Assembly (NCBI RefSeq): GCF_024281035.1
Contig: NZ_JAMXLH010000037.1
Coordinates: forward strand, 1-64,000
Source of the DNA: Paraburkholderia sp.
GTDB taxonomy: Bacteria; Pseudomonadota; Gammaproteobacteria; Burkholderiales; Burkholderiaceae
Direction of reading: 5' to 3'
DNA length: 64,000 nt
The position numbers and the translations under genes were made by a program. The notes under the pieces are model-generated. The model had not been told where the DNA came from and ran no database searches. It saw only the letters and a list, made by a program, of their open reading frames with translations. This document shows, piece after piece, positions 63,786 to 64,000 of the stretch; the first letter of the stretch is position 1; every line of letters begins with the position of its first letter.

Positions 63786-64000
63786 TGAACGGCTCCAGAG
63801 CGGCTTCGCGCGCGGCCCGCGCCGGCGCCAGGAACGAAACCTGGCGGCACAGGACGGGCAGCGGCATGCCGCGCTTTATTGTGTTTTCACAAGCACGCTG
63901 GAGCAGGAACGATGGCGGGGAGAATTGCCTTCAGGGCGCCCGGCCAGGCGGTGCGCAGCATACGGCTGCGCCACCCTGGACGGGCCGCGGGGCACATGCG
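63786..64000 (-). other. Leader and promoter region of rne
   Basis: About 215 bp upstream of rne with no gene seen to the end of the window. RNase E genes usually have a long leader that allows autoregulation, and this region is the place for it. No promoter is clear enough to mark. Confidence 0.5.

Noticed and set aside
60498..63788. Long open frame on the plus strand opposite rne (over 1000 codons)
   Set aside because: It mirrors the RNase E gene in high-GC DNA, has no ribosome site and gives a low-complexity product with no family; the minus strand has all RNase E motifs.

Overview
The window is a GC-rich chromosomal segment of a betaproteobacterium in the family Burkholderiaceae, most like Burkholderia, Paraburkholderia or Caballeronia. 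The basis is the rpsP-rimM-trmD-rplS operon, long-type ThyA, class II FumC, the etfBA/acyl-CoA dehydrogenase pair, the gene content and the very high G/C at third codon positions. Almost all of it is ordinary core chromosome. No insertion sequence, prophage, CRISPR array or replication origin was seen.

Layout. 1-5 kb: end of etfB, etfA, an acyl-CoA dehydrogenase, then dadA divergent from an Lrp/AsnC regulator. 5-8.3 kb: a PA0069-type radical SAM gene behind a near-perfect LexA operator, a TM2 membrane protein and a secreted PQQ-type sugar dehydrogenase. 8.3-19.3 kb: rpsP-rimM-trmD-rplS, a NudL-type Nudix gene, a CobD/CbiB-like gene, rsgA with a Ste24 protease, orn, mogA, yjgA and pmbA. 30-47 kb: thyA, a FecR/DUF6600 protein with a Pro-Gln repeat tail, regulators, a thioesterase, fumC, a phospholipase D lipoprotein, a MATE pump, a UvrD-type helicase with a candidate LexA site and azlCD. 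47-64 kb: an AraC regulator, creA, two tandem tRNA-Asn genes, fdxA, pncB, an orphan lutC-like gene, an ion antiporter, a hydroxyacid dehydrogenase with rmuC, the moeA-mobA-moaA cofactor cluster and rne.

The most interesting part is 19.9-29.9 kb, lying between folA and thyA. It is a complete, divergent functional-amyloid (Fap-type) system. Seven secreted or envelope proteins are read leftward in an order that matches Pseudomonas fapA-F: accessory proteins, a FapB-like three-repeat protein, a larger FapC-like repeat protein, a C39 cysteine peptidase (FapD-like), a FapE-like protein and a FapF-like outer-membrane barrel with an N-terminal coiled coil. The FapC repeats carry the hallmark GNIGVNIAAG/GNVQNN motif. 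The last gene on that strand and the first gene on the opposite strand encode two closely related sigma-54 activators with VpsR-like N-terminal domains. The intergenic region holds a well-matched -24/-12 promoter at the right distance from the first gene, and two palindromes about 110 and 150 bp upstream that could be activator sites.

Three of the secreted proteins share a motif with Leu at -7 and Gly at -2 that resembles a C39 (double-glycine) processing site; one is a full consensus site ending in GG. The FapC-like protein also has a Gly/Tyr/Ser-rich low-complexity segment not seen in the Pseudomonas protein as I remember it. My reading is that activator(s), possibly responding to cyclic-di-GMP as VpsR-type proteins do, switch on a sigma-54 operon that makes, processes and exports extracellular amyloid for biofilm. 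All Fap names are by motif and gene order only; no database search was possible.
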